From NCBI GenBank assembly GCA_937974415.1, contig CALJXB010000247.1:1-12360 (forward strand): DNA of 12,360 nucleotides, given 5' to 3'. Numbering within the stretch: position 1 is the stretch's first letter; each line of letters begins with the position of its first letter. The DNA is from an uncultured Kiloniellales bacterium (lineage in GTDB: Bacteria; Pseudomonadota; Alphaproteobacteria; Kiloniellales; JAKSDN01). This document shows positions 1 through 6,536 of the stretch, piece by piece. Under the pieces are notes generated by a model. It searched no databases. It was not told the origin of the DNA and saw only the letters and a list, made by a program, of their open reading frames with translations. The translations under genes and the position numbers were made by a program.

Positions 1-1
1 C

Positions 2-1483
2 CCCGGCCTCGCCTTCCACCCGCCCATGCTCTACACCGGCTACGTCGGCTTCTCGATCGCCTTTTCCTTCGCCATCGCCGCCTTGATCGAGGGCAAGGTG
101 GACGCCGCCTGGGCGCGCTGGGTGCGGCCCTGGACGCTGGCCGCCTGGTGCTTTCTCACCGCCGGCATCGCGCTCGGCTCCTGGTGGGCCTATTACGAGC
201 TGGGCTGGGGCGGCTGGTGGTTCTGGGACCCGGTGGAGAACGTTTCCTTCATGCCCTGGCTGATGGGCACGGCGCTGCTGCATTCGGCGGTCGTGGTGGA
301 AAAGCGCAACGCGCTCAAGGTCTGGACTATCCTGCTCGCCATCCTGACCTTCTCGCTGTCGCTCATCGGCACCTTCATCGTGCGCTCGGGCCTGCTCACC
401 TCGGTCCATGCCTTTGCCAACGACCCGGAGCGCGGACTCTTCATCCTGCTGCTGCTGTGCCTCACCATCGGCGGATCCCTCGCGCTCTTCGCACTGCGGG
501 CCCCGAGCCTCAAAGCCGGCGGCCTGTTCCACCCGATCAGCCGGGAAGGGGCGCTGGTGCTGAACAACCTGATCTTGGCGACGGCCTGTGCGACCGTGTT
601 TCTCGGCACCCTTTATCCGCTGTTCCTCGAGGCGTTGGGCGGCGACAAGGTCTCGGTCGGCGCGCCCTACTTCAACGCGACCTTCCTTCCGATCATGGCG
701 CCGCTGGTGGTCGCCATGGCGATCGGGCCGTTCCTGCCCTGGAAGCGGGCCGATCTCCTGGGCGCCCTCGGCCGGCTCAAGGCGGCGGCGCTGCTCAGCC
801 TCCTGGCGGGTCTGGTCGCGGCTTATCTTTACCGCGGCGGGCCGCTGGTCGCCTGGCTCGGCATGGCGCTCGCCGCCTGGCTGTTCGCCGGCGCGCTCAC
901 TGAATGGGCCGGACGGATCAAGCTGTTCCGCGCGCACTTGGGCGAGAGCTGGCGCCGCGCCCGGGGCCTGCCGCGCTCGGCCCACGGCATGACCCTGGCC
1001 CACGCCGGCCTTGCCGTGGTGATCGCCGGGATCACCGGCTCGGCCGCCTGGCAGGGCGAGGTGGTGCGGGTCATGCAGCCGGGCGAGGTCGCCGAACTGG
1101 GCGGCTACGAGTACCGCCTGGAGGGCGTCGAGACCCACCGCGGCCCCAACTACAATAGCGACATGGCGAGCTTTACCGTGTTCCGCGACGGCCGCCAGGT
1201 CGCCGTGCTCACGCCGGAAAAGCGCATTTACGACGTGCAGCGCCAGGAGACCACCGAGGCGGCGATCCATACCACCGGCCTGGCCGACCTCTATGCCGTG
1301 ATCGGCAACCCCGACGGCCGCGGCGGCTGGACCGTGCGGCTCTATCACGAACCGCTGGTGCCGTGGATCTGGGCCGGGACGCTCATCATGGTGGTCGGCG
1401 GCGCGGTCTCGCTCAGCGACCGGCGCCTCAGGGTCGGGGCGCCCGCGGCCCGCCGCCGTAAGCCGGCGCCCGCGACCGCCTAG
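2..1483 (+). CDS. ccmF: Cytochrome c heme lyase subunit CcmF (5' end outside window)
   Basis: Integral membrane subunit of the System I (Ccm) cytochrome c maturation machinery; with CcmH it forms the lyase that attaches heme to apocytochrome c at the periplasmic face. The frame is already open at base 2 and reads PGLAFHPPMLY before the first ATG (26), so that ATG is internal and roughly the first quarter of the usual ~650-residue protein is missing. Diagnostic is the tryptophan-rich WWD motif WGGWWFWDPVEN (about 206-241). Histidines in FHPPML, in LLTSVHAF, in FHPISREG and in TLAHAG look like the conserved heme-ligand/periplasmic-loop histidines of the family. Many hydrophobic helices follow, then a periplasmic domain containing HTTGLADLY, and a last helix before a basic tail. 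The stop (1481-1483) is 17 bases before ccmG, so they are surely co-transcribed. Family identity is very secure. Confidence 0.97.
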   Translation, partial: PGLAFHPPMLYTGYVGFSIAFSFAIAALIEGKVDAAWARWVRPWTLAAWCFLTAGIALGSWWAYYELGWGGWWFWDPVENVSFMPWLMGTALLHSAVVVEKRNALKVWTILLAILTFSLSLIGTFIVRSGLLTSVHAFANDPERGLFILLLLCLTIGGSLALFALRAPSLKAGGLFHPISREGALVLNNLILATACATVFLGTLYPLFLEALGGDKVSVGAPYFNATFLPIMAPLVVAMAIGPFLPWKRADLLGALGRLKAAALLSLLAGLVAAYLYRGGPLVAWLGMALAAWLFAGALTEWAGRIKLFRAHLGESWRRARGLPRSAHGMTLAHAGLAVVIAGITGSAAWQGEVVRVMQPGEVAELGGYEYRLEGVETHRGPNYNSDMASFTVFRDGRQVAVLTPEKRIYDVQRQETTEAAIHTTGLADLYAVIGNPDGRGGWTVRLYHEPLVPWIWAGTLIMVVGGAVSLSDRRLRVGAPAARRRKPAPATA

Positions 1484-1500
1484 GCCGGAGCCGGAGGCCC

Positions 1501-2112
1501 ATGACAGAGCCCGCGACAGAGCCCGCGACAAAGTCCATGACAAAGTCCCTGACACGGGCGACACCGCTGCCCTGCCGCGCGCTGTTTCTCCTGCCGCTCC
1601 TGGTCTTCGCCGTCGTGGCCGGTTATTTCCTGTGGGGGCTGGTGACCGACCGCAACCCCAACCTCGTCCCCTCAGCGCTGATCGACAAGCCTGCGCCGAC
1701 CTTCGACCTGCCACCGATCGAGGGCTTCGACCGGCCGGGGCTGGCGACCGCGGACCTCGGGAACGGCGAGGTGGCGCTGGTCAACTTCTTCGCCTCTTGG
1801 TGCCTGCCCTGTCGGGCGGAGCACCCCTTCCTGATGGACCTGGCCGAGGACGGCGGGGTGCGAGTGCTCGGCATAGCCTATCGCGACCGGCCGGAGGACA
1901 CGCGGCGCTGGCTGGGCCGCTTCGGCAATCCCTACGAACGCGTCGGCGTCGACGACCGCGGGCGCACCAGCATCGACTTCGGCGTCTCGGGGGTGCCGGA
2001 GACCTTCGTCATCGACCGCACGGGCCGCATCCGCTACCAGCACATTGGCCCTCTGATGGCCAGCGACATCGAGGACAAGATCCTACCTTTGATCGAAAGC
2101 CTGTCGGAATGA
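1501..2112 (+). CDS. ccmG: Membrane-anchored periplasmic thiol:disulfide oxidoreductase CcmG/DsbE
   Basis: Thioredoxin-fold reductase that keeps the CXXCH heme-binding cysteines of apocytochrome c (or CcmH) reduced before heme ligation. 203 residues: a hydrophilic N-terminus (1-24), one signal-anchor helix (about 27-47), the DsbE-type entry sequence PSALIDKPAPTFDL (57-70), and the redox motif WCLPC (100-104) in NFFASWCLPCRAEHP. The cis-proline loop GVSGVPETFVID (161-172) lies towards the end. The start at 1501 is preceded by GGAGG (1493-1497), close to the ATG, with a second CGGAG at 1486-1490. An in-frame ATG at 1537 could also start the protein but has no good ribosome site. The N-terminal extension consists of four 4-residue repeats (see the repeat entry) and is longer than usual. 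The stop overlaps the ccmH start as ATGA, which indicates translational coupling. Confidence 0.96.
   Translation: MTEPATEPATKSMTKSLTRATPLPCRALFLLPLLVFAVVAGYFLWGLVTDRNPNLVPSALIDKPAPTFDLPPIEGFDRPGLATADLGNGEVALVNFFASWCLPCRAEHPFLMDLAEDGGVRVLGIAYRDRPEDTRRWLGRFGNPYERVGVDDRGRTSIDFGVSGVPETFVIDRTGRIRYQHIGPLMASDIEDKILPLIESLSE
1504..1551 (+). repeat. Four in-frame 12-bp tandem repeats at the ccmG 5' end
   Basis: Four consecutive 12-base units begin directly after the ATG: ACAGAGCCCGCG twice, then ACAAAGTCCATG and ACAAAGTCCCTG. They encode TEPA, TEPA, TKSM and TKSL in the predicted cytoplasmic tail before the membrane anchor. The first two copies are identical in DNA, pointing to recent duplication by slippage. 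Copy-number change would keep the reading frame. Confidence 0.85.
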
Positions 2113-2600
2113 GCCTAGGCCGAGGTTTGAGTTCGTCGTTGGCTATCCTGGCGCTGGTCCTGGGACTGTTGGTGCCGGCCGGGGCCGCCGCCGTACTGCC
2201 CGACGAGGTGCTCGAAGACCCGGTGCTGGAAGGCCGCGCGAGGGACTTGTCGCAACTCATCCGCTGCCTGGTGTGCCAGAACGAGTCGATCGACACCTCC
2301 AACGCCGACCTAGCCCGGGAATTGCGCATCTTGGTGCGCGAACGCCTCACCGCCGGCGACAGCGACCAGGAGGTGCTCGACTTTCTGGTCGCGCGTTACG
2401 GCGATTTCGTGCTGCTGAGGCCGCGCATGACCCCGGCGAACTATCTCCTGTGGTTCGGGCCACTTCTGCTGCTGCTGATCGGCCTTGCTGGCGTCGTGCT
2501 CTATTTCCGACGGCGGCTGCCGAGACCGGCCCAAGGTCTCAGTGCCGAGGAAGAAGCGCAGATCGCCCGCCTGACCGGACAAGATCGCGAGTCCGAATAG
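2109..2600 (+). CDS. ccmH: Cytochrome c maturation protein CcmH (CycL type)
   Basis: Membrane-anchored periplasmic thiol protein that handles apocytochrome c and works with CcmF at heme ligation. The 163-residue product has a signal sequence (hydrophobic 11-28, likely cut near AGAAA), then the signature RCLVCQN (52-58) with redox cysteines C53 and C56. The family's three-helix region ADLARELRILVRERL...SDQEVLDFLVARYGDFVLLRP (67-105) follows, then one membrane helix (about 113-133) and a short acidic cytoplasmic tail. The length matches stand-alone CcmH rather than the long CcmH-CcmI fusion of enterobacteria. No ccmI follows. The ATG overlaps the ccmG stop by two bases, so translation is probably coupled. 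The frame is open far upstream but that part is antisense to no domain and is discarded. It appears to be the last gene of the ccm operon here. Confidence 0.96.
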   Translation: MSLGRGLSSSLAILALVLGLLVPAGAAAVLPDEVLEDPVLEGRARDLSQLIRCLVCQNESIDTSNADLARELRILVRERLTAGDSDQEVLDFLVARYGDFVLLRPRMTPANYLLWFGPLLLLLIGLAGVVLYFRRRLPRPAQGLSAEEEAQIARLTGQDRESE

Positions 2601-2649
2601 GGCCGTCCGGCCAGCAACGCCCTCCCATGTCTTTGGAATTATTTGGGCT

Positions 2650-2677
2650 TTGCAAGCCTGTCAAAGGCGTCTAACCT
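2650..2677 (+). promoter_or_regulatory. Candidate sigma-70-like promoter before the ABC operon
   Basis: TTGCAA (2650-2655) and TAACCT (2672-2677) are 16 bases apart in the 126-base gap between ccmH and the ATPase gene. The gap is less GC-rich than its surroundings. The -10 match is partial, so this is a suggestion only; it would make the ABC operon independent of ccm. Confidence 0.3.
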
Positions 2678-2691
2678 CTTGCGAAAGAGGT
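2674..2691 (+). other. GNRA-tetraloop hairpin in the ABC-operon leader
   Basis: ACCTCTT (2674-2680) and AAGAGGT (2685-2691) form a perfect 7-bp stem closed by the tetraloop GCGA (2681-2684), a stable GNRA loop. The 3' arm overlaps a second small hairpin, GGTG-AAAA-CACC (2689-2700), so the two cannot form at once. The ribosome site (GGGAG 2711-2715 or GAGG 2718-2721) follows. No U-run is present, so it is not a terminator; it may stabilise or regulate the mRNA. Confidence 0.6.
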
Positions 2692-2726
2692 GAAAACACC
2701 GGATCGCACAGGGAGACGAGGATTTA

Positions 2727-3524
2727 ATGGCCGAGGCGGGCAACGGTTCCGGCCGTGGTGAAGCGGCTCTGGTAGCCGAAGGAATCCACAAAAGTTTCGG
2801 CTCGCTCGAGGTGCTGAAGGGCATCTCGGTGCGCGCCAACGATCACGACGTGGTCTCGATTCTCGGCTCGAGCGGTTCGGGCAAAAGCACCTTCCTGCGC
2901 TGCATCAATCTGCTGGAGACGCCCAACGCTGGCCAGGTGTTCGTTAAGGGAGAGCTGATCCGCATGCGCGACGGCGGCTCCGCCGGTCTCGTGCCCGAGG
3001 ACAAGAAACAGGTCGAGCGCATCCGCGCCAAGCTTGCGATGGTGTTCCAGCAGTTCAATCTCTGGTCCCACATGACGGTCCTGCAGAACGTCATCGAAGC
3101 CCCGATCCACGTGCTCAAGGTGCCCAAGGCCGAGGCCACCGAACACGGTGAAGAGGTGCTGAGGCGGGTCGGCATGTTCGAGCGCAAGGACTACTATCCG
3201 GCGCACCTATCCGGCGGTCAGCAGCAGCGCGCCGCCATCGCGCGTGCGCTCGCCATGGAACCGGAGGTGATGCTGTTCGACGAGCCGACCTCTGCCCTCG
3301 ACCCCGAGCTGGTCGGCGAGGTGCTCAGGGTCATGCGCAAGCTGGCCGAGGAAGGCCGCACCATGCTGGTGGTGACCCACGAGATGGGCTTCGCCCGCGA
3401 GGTCTCCGATCAGGTGATGTTCCTCCACGAGGGCTTAGTGGAGGAATACGGGCCGCCGCAAGAGGTCTTCGGGAATCCGAAATCCGAACGCTTCCGGCAG
3501 TTCCTGGCCGGGACGTTGAAATAG
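2727..3524 (+). CDS. Polar/basic amino-acid ABC transporter, ATP-binding protein (HisP-like)
   Basis: Cytoplasmic ATPase that powers import of polar or basic amino acids by the two permeases encoded downstream. 265 residues with all nucleotide-binding motifs intact: Walker [10 protein letters not shown] (47-55), Q-loop VFQQFNLW (106-113), signature LSGGQQQR (161-168), Walker B VMLFDEP (181-187), D-loop SALD (189-192) and switch histidine H218 in VVTHEMGFA. The insert around 71-100 and the ending FLAGTLK resemble HisP of the histidine/Lys-Arg-Orn system more than the shorter GlnQ proteins. The ATG is preceded by GGGAG and GAGG. It comes first in the operon, unlike the enterobacterial his order where the ATPase is last. 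Which amino acid is transported cannot be read from this subunit. Confidence 0.95.
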   Translation: MAEAGNGSGRGEAALVAEGIHKSFGSLEVLKGISVRANDHDVVSILGSSGSGKSTFLRCINLLETPNAGQVFVKGELIRMRDGGSAGLVPEDKKQVERIRAKLAMVFQQFNLWSHMTVLQNVIEAPIHVLKVPKAEATEHGEEVLRRVGMFERKDYYPAHLSGGQQQRAAIARALAMEPEVMLFDEPTSALDPELVGEVLRVMRKLAEEGRTMLVVTHEMGFAREVSDQVMFLHEGLVEEYGPPQEVFGNPKSERFRQFLAGTLK

Positions 3525-3535
3525 GGGGGCTGGCC

Positions 3536-3562
3536 CTGCGCTGGCCGCCGCAGTCTGTTTTT
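3536..3562 (+). terminator. Weak hairpin plus T-run between ATPase and binding-protein genes
   Basis: CTGCG (3536-3540) and CGCAG (3549-3553) can form a 5-bp stem with an 8-base loop, followed within 5 bases by five Ts (3558-3562). The stem is short, so at most it is a partial terminator or attenuator inside the operon. It could instead be chance. Confidence 0.25.
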
Positions 3563-3589
3563 AATTGTAAGAAGAAAGGGAGAAACAGC

Positions 3590-4381
3590 GTGAAACGATT
3601 TGTCACAGCACTCGCCGCGGCGGCGGTCCTGGCCGTTGCCACGGGCATCGCGCCGGCTTCGGCAGGCGAAAAGCTCCGCATCGGCGTCGAGGGCGCCTAC
3701 CCGCCGTTTTCCTGGAAGGAAGCCGACGGCACCTTGATGGGCTTCGACATCGACATCGCCATGGCCCTCTGCGACAAGATGGGCCGTGAGTGCGAATTGG
3801 TCGAGCAGGACTGGGACGGCATCATCCCGGCGCTGATGGCCAAGAAGTACGACGCCATCGTCGCCTCCATGTCGATCACCGAGGAGCGCAAGAAGCGCGT
3901 CGACTTCACAAACAAGTACTACCATGAGCCGGCCAAGTTCGTGGCGGCCAAGGGCTCGGGCCTTGACGCCTCGCCCGACGGCATGGCCGGCAAGTCTGTC
4001 GGCGTGCAGCGCGGCACCATCCATCAGTGCTACATGGAGAAGGTGTTCCCCGACACGGAACTGAGGCTCTACGGCACTCAGGAAGAGGTCTTCCTGGATC
4101 TGGCGTCCGGGCGCATCGATGCCCAGATCGCCAGCAGCCTCCAGGCCGAGGAAGGCTTCCTAAACACCGACGCCGGCAAGGACTTCGAGTTCGTCGGAGG
4201 CGATCAATTCCTCTTGGAATGTCACGGCGAGGGCGCCGGCATCGCGGTGCGCAAGGGCGAGGACGAGCTGCGCGAGTCCTTCAACGCGGCGATCAAGGAG
4301 ATTCGCGACGACGGCACCTACAAGGCGATCAACGACAAGTACTTCGAGACCGATATCTACGGTGCAGAGCCGGGCGCCTGA
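3590..4381 (+). CDS. Periplasmic amino-acid-binding protein of the ABC importer (HisJ/LAO-like family 3)
   Basis: Soluble periplasmic receptor that captures the substrate and delivers it to the permease pair. GTG start with AAGGGAG (3576-3582) upstream. 263 residues: signal peptide (basic MKR, hydrophobic 7-20, likely cut after ASA at 25), the family 3 signature GFDIDIAMALC (51-61), and C61/C68, spaced as the HisJ/LAO disulfide. The ligand-contact segment SMSITEERKKRVDFT (93-107) is strongly HisJ-like, and the end YKAINDKYFETDIYG matches the HisJ tail. Odd: after GRIDA (174-178) the Asp that in HisJ/LAO salt-bridges the ligand alpha-amino group appears replaced by Ser (region IASS, 180-183). 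The specificity may therefore differ from simple Lys/Arg/His. It lies between the ATPase and permease genes and probably has the highest expression. Confidence 0.93.
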   Translation: MKRFVTALAAAAVLAVATGIAPASAGEKLRIGVEGAYPPFSWKEADGTLMGFDIDIAMALCDKMGRECELVEQDWDGIIPALMAKKYDAIVASMSITEERKKRVDFTNKYYHEPAKFVAAKGSGLDASPDGMAGKSVGVQRGTIHQCYMEKVFPDTELRLYGTQEEVFLDLASGRIDAQIASSLQAEEGFLNTDAGKDFEFVGGDQFLLECHGEGAGIAVRKGEDELRESFNAAIKEIRDDGTYKAINDKYFETDIYGAEPGA

Positions 4382-4406
4382 CGGACGCCTGATGTAAGTG
4401 AGGTCT

Positions 4407-4433
4407 CGGGGGGAGCCTTTCGAACTCCCCCCG
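4407..4433 (+). other. Strong intercistronic hairpin between binding-protein and permease genes
   Basis: CGGGGGGAG (4407-4415) pairs perfectly with CTCCCCCCG (4425-4433), a 9-bp, nearly all-GC stem with a 9-base loop. It lies 25 bases after the binding-protein stop. No U-run follows. In known binding-protein operons, hairpins at this place protect the upstream mRNA from 3' exonucleases so that the receptor is made in excess over the permeases; that role is inferred here. Confidence 0.75.
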
Positions 4434-4476
4434 GAACCATGCGACCGTCCCAAGCTCGATCGGGGGCCGCGAGAAG

Positions 4477-5166
4477 ATGGACACGGTCATTGCCTACCTC
4501 CCCTCCATCTTGAGGGGCACGTGGATCACGATAGCGGTGGCCCTCTGCTCGATCCTGCTGGCCGTGCTGTTGGGGCTCTTGGGCGCCTGGGGCAAGCTGG
4601 CCGTCTCCAAAGTCGCCAACATCTTCGCCGATGCCTATACCACCCTGATCCGCGGAGTTCCCGATCTCGTGCTCATGCTGCTGCTGTTCTATGGCGGCCA
4701 GCAGCTCCTGAACGACCTCGGCGACTACACCGGCTTGTGGGGCTATATCGAGATCAATCACTTCACCGCCGGCGTCTTTACCATCGGTTTCATTTACGGC
4801 GCCTACATGACGGAGACTTTCCGCGGCGCCTATCTGGCGATTCCGAGCGGCCAGATCGAGGCCGGCGTCGCCTGCGGCATGAGCCCCGGGCTGGTGTTCG
4901 GACGTATCATCTGGCCGCAGCTGGTGCGCTACGCCCTGCCGAGCTTCGGCAACAATTGGCTGGTGCTGTTGAAGACCACGGCGCTGGTGTCGGTGCTGGG
5001 CCTGCACGAGCTGGTCTGGGAATCCTTCACCGCCGGCCGCTCGACCCGGCAACTCTTCTCGTTCTTTTTCGTGACCCTGCTGATCTATCTGGTGCTGACC
5101 GCGATCTCCGACGTCGGCCTGCGCTGGCTCGACCGCAAGTACAGCGTCGGCGTCAGGAGGGCCTGA
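4477..5166 (+). CDS. Amino-acid ABC transporter permease, HisQ-like
   Basis: One of the two inner-membrane channel subunits of the importer. 229 residues, with about five hydrophobic helices (around 14-38, 52-73, 97-118, 160-180, 192-213). The cytoplasmic coupling loop (EAA motif) GQIEAGVACGMSPGLVFGRI (125-144) docks on the ATPase. Typical family features are the early TLIRGVPDLVLMLLLFYG (56-73) and TTALVSVLGLHEL (167-179). The ribosome site is poor (GAGAAG directly before the ATG at 4477), which together with the upstream hairpin suggests lower expression than the binding protein. It ends 3 bases before the next permease gene. The family call is firm; the Q versus M role is by similarity and gene order. 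Confidence 0.94.
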   Translation: MDTVIAYLPSILRGTWITIAVALCSILLAVLLGLLGAWGKLAVSKVANIFADAYTTLIRGVPDLVLMLLLFYGGQQLLNDLGDYTGLWGYIEINHFTAGVFTIGFIYGAYMTETFRGAYLAIPSGQIEAGVACGMSPGLVFGRIIWPQLVRYALPSFGNNWLVLLKTTALVSVLGLHELVWESFTAGRSTRQLFSFFFVTLLIYLVLTAISDVGLRWLDRKYSVGVRRA

Positions 5167-5169
5167 GCC

Positions 5170-5931
5170 ATGGAACCAGAGGAACGCGCGCCGAGCCTGT
5201 TGGAGGCGATCAAGGATTTCAGCGAGCACTCCTCGCCGGTCGATTTCGTGATCATCGCCCAGCACTGGGAAATGTTCCTCACCGGTATCGGTTACACCCT
5301 TCTGATCGTTGCCGTGTCCCTGATCGTCGGGGGTGCTCTCTCATTGCCGCTCGCGGTTGCCAGGGCCTACCGGACTCCGATCGTCAACCAGATCATTTTT
5401 GGTTACGTTTACGTCTTCCGCGGCACACCGCTGTTGGTGCAGCTCTATCTCGTCTATTACGGCCTCGGACAGTTCGAGGCGGTGCGCGACAGTATCTTCT
5501 GGCCGGTTCTAAAAGACCCCTTGTGGTGCACGCTGCTCACTTTCGTGCTCAACACCGCCGCCTACACGACCGAGATCTTTCGCGGTGCGATCGAGGCGAT
5601 CCCCTATGGCGAGGTTGAGGCGGCCAAAGCCTGCGGCATGTCGAGCTTTCAGCGCACCACGCGCATCGTGCTACCGAATGCGCTCCGGCGGGCCCTGCCG
5701 GCCTATTCCAACGAGATCATCTTCATGCTGCACGGCAGCGTAGTGGCGAGCACGGTCACCATCGTCGACATCCTCGGCGCTGGCCGAATTCTTAACTCGA
5801 AATACTATCTGGCGTACGAGGGCTTCCTGGCGGCAGCCGTGCTGTACATGCTGCTGGTGCTGATCATCACCCGCGGATTCAAGGTGTGGGAAAAACACTG
5901 GCACGCGCATCTGCGGCCGCGCGAGGTGTGA
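5170..5931 (+). CDS. Amino-acid ABC transporter permease, HisM-like
   Basis: Second inner-membrane subunit, expected to form a heterodimer with the preceding permease. 253 residues: a hydrophilic N-terminus (1-30), about five helices, and the conserved IFGYVYVFRGTPLLVQLYLV (76-95). The EAA loop GEVEAAKACGMSSFQRTTRI (147-166) is followed by VLPNALRRALPAYSNEI, nearly canonical. The ATG at 5170 is 9 bases after a full AGGAGG (5155-5160) that lies inside the end of the upstream gene, so expression is coupled. It is the last gene of the importer operon; a long inverted repeat follows within 20 bases. Confidence 0.95.
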   Translation: MEPEERAPSLLEAIKDFSEHSSPVDFVIIAQHWEMFLTGIGYTLLIVAVSLIVGGALSLPLAVARAYRTPIVNQIIFGYVYVFRGTPLLVQLYLVYYGLGQFEAVRDSIFWPVLKDPLWCTLLTFVLNTAAYTTEIFRGAIEAIPYGEVEAAKACGMSSFQRTTRIVLPNALRRALPAYSNEIIFMLHGSVVASTVTIVDILGAGRILNSKYYLAYEGFLAAAVLYMLLVLIITRGFKVWEKHWHAHLRPREV

Positions 5932-5947
5932 GGCCGCTCTTTTGCTA

Positions 5948-6014
5948 GGCCCACCTCCCCTCCCGACCACCCACGGCATCGTAAGCTAGGGGTGGTCGGG
6001 AGGGGAGGCGGGCC
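5948..6014. terminator. 25-bp near-perfect inverted repeat between convergent genes (probable bidirectional terminator)
   Basis: Arms 5948-5972 and 5990-6014 pair at 24 of 25 positions (only A5953 against C6009 fails), with a 17-base loop (5973-5989). It lies between the stop of the HisM-like gene (+ strand) and the stop of the PilZ gene (- strand), the expected place for a two-way terminator. Neither side has a clear U-run, so it would be atypical. The right arm is purine-rich, with four G-runs that fit a G-quadruplex pattern. Confidence 0.7.
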
Positions 6015-6031
6015 GAATTGAGAGAGAGTTT

Positions 6032-6361
6032 CTAGGACGCGAGGCGCAGATGAGGCGCCGCCGCCGCGACGGTGCGCGCGACTTCCTGTGGCCGGTCGGC
6101 GAAGCGCAGGCCCACCACGTTGTGCATCTGCCACACGACCCGCCCGGCGAGTTCGCCGAAATGCTCGGTCGAGACCGCGACATGGGCCGGGCTGGGCGCC
6201 GGGTCGCTCAGGCGTACCATGGCACCGGAGGCGGAGAGGTCGAGGAGAACGCAATCCTGCTCCCCGCCGCCGCCGCGCAGCCGCCCCTTGAGGACAACGT
6301 GGCGGCGAGGGTAGGTCCGGCGGTCTTTCCAGCAGGTCGATTTAGCGGCGGTCTTGGTCAT
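6032..6361 (-). CDS. Single-domain PilZ protein (putative cyclic-di-GMP receptor)
   Basis: Small cytoplasmic protein consisting of little more than one PilZ domain, which in known members binds cyclic di-GMP and acts on motility, surface or polysaccharide targets. With the ATG at 6361, 109 residues: the arginine motif RRTYPRR (14-20, RxxxR) and the second binding motif DLSASG (41-46, DxSxxG) are both intact. The ending GRVVWQMHNVVGLRF (73-87) is the typical last strand pair. The frame continues upstream to a TTG at 6433, but the ATG has AGAGG upstream and gives the usual domain start, so it is preferred. It is convergent with the ABC operon and divergent from the amidase gene. No partner gene nearby suggests its target. 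Confidence 0.87.
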   Translation of the reverse strand: MTKTAAKSTCWKDRRTYPRRHVVLKGRLRGGGGEQDCVLLDLSASGAMVRLSDPAPSPAHVAVSTEHFGELAGRVVWQMHNVVGLRFADRPQEVARTVAAAAPHLRLAS

Positions 6362-6536
6362 GGCTCTCGGCGCCTCTTGCCGTTCCAGTCCGGGGTATCC
6401 GGGCTTTAGCTTAAATGCGCGGGGCTTTCCCAAAGGTTAACCATGTCGAGTGGGGCCACGATCGAGACTTGGTATTGGCCGGCGATTGCCGGCAGAATGG
6501 GCGGTTGATCGAAGATATCCGTGCGAGGCAGGGACA
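6362..6536. promoter_or_regulatory. Divergent intergenic region between PilZ and amidase genes
   Basis: This 175-base spacer must hold start signals for both divergent genes. Visible are the palindrome GGTTAACC (6435-6442) and two copies of GCCGGC separated by GATT (6478-6483 and 6488-6493), which could form a hairpin or an operator. No convincing -35/-10 pair stands out on either strand. Confidence 0.4.

Noticed and set aside
4398..5618. Long + strand open frame across the first permease gene (406 codons)
   Set aside because: Arg/Leu/Pro-rich out-of-frame translation; the HisQ-like and HisM-like frames explain the same DNA.
6361..6433. Extended TTG start for the PilZ protein
   Set aside because: The 24-residue extension is not part of the domain, and the ATG at 6361 has a ribosome site.
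6426..6442. Possible CtrA box upstream of the PilZ gene (TTTC, 7 bases, TTAACC)
   Set aside because: Only the right half matches the TTAA-N7-TTAA consensus; the left half is TTTC. Too weak to list.
6450..6536. Extended start for the amidase
   Set aside because: The added 29 residues carry no nitrilase-family sequence; ATG 6537 starts right before the first strand and has GAGG upstream.
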